Source: an uncultured Prevotellaceae bacterium (lineage in GTDB: Bacteria > Bacteroidota > Bacteroidia > Bacteroidales > Muribaculaceae). Taken from it: a stretch of 63,946 bases of DNA. How positions within the stretch are numbered: the first letter of the stretch is position 1; each line of letters opens with the position of its first letter. Both the position numbers and the translations under genes were made by a program. Location: the NCBI GenBank assembly GCA_947254205.1, contig CAMYCE010000002.1, forward strand, positions 1 through 63,946, in the 5' to 3' direction. Below, piece by piece: positions 63,608 to 63,946 of the stretch. Under the pieces are notes generated by a model that was given only the letters and a program-made list of their open reading frames with translations, made no database searches and was not told where the DNA came from.

Positions 63608-63900
63608 CTACTTAATCACCATGATGCGTGCACAAGGCTGTTGAGGCATGGTCGAGGCCTCTTGCGAGGCATAAACGCTATAGGAGCCGGTGGGCACGCG
63701 TTCGCCCTGAGCATCACAAGCATTCCAAGCCACGGTAGCACCTTTAGATTTCAATCGTGCCACTTCGCTACCTTCGCTGTTTTTAATCACAACGGTAGAA
63801 TTGGCCTTAAGGCCCGAAATGGTGACATAGCCGGTGAAATTGGGGCGCACAGGATTGGGGGCTACATACACCTTGCTGTAATCGGCCAAGGGATCTACAT
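63608..63900 (-). CDS. C-terminal 97 residues of a second CTD-bearing protein (5' part beyond contig end)
   Basis: The frame is open to the true end of the genomic sequence at 63900 and stops at 63608. It contains KVYVAPNPVRPNFTGYVTIS, then AWNACDAQGERVPTGSYSVY and a final CARIMVIK. Residue by residue it parallels the last 95 residues of the porZ-like protein just downstream (PNPV, VTI.GL, W.A....GERVP.G.Y). So it is probably the tail of a related type IX or propeller protein, encoded in tandem. The upstream part is missing because the contig ends; codons beyond 63900 come from adapter and are not real. Confidence 0.8.
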
Positions 63901-63946
63901 CTGTCTCTTATACACATCTGACGCTGCCGACGACTCCTTACGTGTA
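63901..63946. other. Nextera sequencing adapter (not genomic)
   Basis: 63901-63919 is the Tn5 mosaic end CTGTCTCTTATACACATCT. It is followed by the Nextera read-1 adapter GACGCTGCCGACGA (63920-63933), an 8-base index CTCCTTAC (63934-63941; the reverse complement of i5 index 505, GTAAGGAG) and GTGTA, the start of the P5 arm. These bases should be trimmed. Confidence 0.98.

Noticed and set aside
63901..63946. Tn5 mosaic end as part of a natural transposon
   Set aside because: The following bases are Nextera adapter, index and P5 sequence, so it is library-derived.
1..63946. CRISPR arrays, prophage, integrative elements or defence islands
   Set aside because: No spaced direct-repeat arrays, integrases, phage structural genes or known defence families were seen on either strand.

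Overview
The window reads as chromosomal DNA of a Bacteroidales bacterium, most likely of the Muribaculaceae type. The family-level placement is my inference; the order-level placement rests on several independent signs. These are TAnnTTTG promoter boxes (five of them with TTG exactly 20 nt upstream), the near absence of Shine-Dalgarno sequences, a TonB-dependent receptor paired with a DUF5689 lipoprotein, a type IX secretion gene resembling porZ, carboxynorspermidine synthase, and a cell-wall cluster running rsmH-ftsL-ftsI-murE-mraY-murD-ftsW-murG-murC-ftsQ-ftsA-ftsZ. No prophage, CRISPR array, intact insertion sequence or rRNA was seen. The final 46 bases are Illumina Nextera adapter, so the right edge is a contig end.

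Left part (1-15.5 kb). A minus-strand operon carries a sigma-54 activator, lptE and a cut-off TPR protein, next to a PlsC-like acyltransferase. A plus-strand locus follows: TonB-dependent receptor, predicted surface lipoprotein (DUF5689 plus a jelly-roll C-terminus) and an exported endonuclease/exonuclease/phosphatase. It looks like an outer-membrane capture, hydrolysis and import unit for a phosphoester substrate. recA comes next, with a perfect palindrome over its start-site region. Its terminator is followed by a 183-bp MITE-like palindromic element, a lipoprotein glutaminyl-cyclase/M28 peptidase, and an SDR-HAD-ribF-upp run.

Middle (15.5-33.6 kb). This holds carboxynorspermidine synthase and rsmA on the minus strand, a flippase-like/membrane protein/SDR trio, pheT, a cupin, a YebC-family regulator, a ThrE-type exporter, a LysR regulator, a free-standing 46-residue membrane microprotein, a NatAB-like ABC pair, an MsbA-like ABC exporter, purN, and the convergent thyA-folA operon with tandem palindromes at its promoter.

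Right part (33.7-63.9 kb). The division and peptidoglycan cluster covers about 15 kb and ends with a YqeY-family gene and serS. Minus-strand housekeeping genes follow (a membrane protein, a LolC/E-like permease, rbfA, an O-methyltransferase, aroQ, a PCMD-domain protein, a DUF2851 protein), then tRNA-Phe with its own promoter and terminator. A large BspA-like leucine-rich-repeat surface protein converges on a porZ-like gene, and the tail of a second, related gene is cut by the contig end.

I did not find a clearly new multi-gene defence or metabolic system. The most interesting unexplained signals are the MITE-like element behind recA, the recA and thyA palindromes, the 46-residue microprotein with a rare strong Shine-Dalgarno, the receptor/lipoprotein/hydrolase locus, the lysine-rich FtsQ tail, and an SDR whose catalytic Tyr is Phe.
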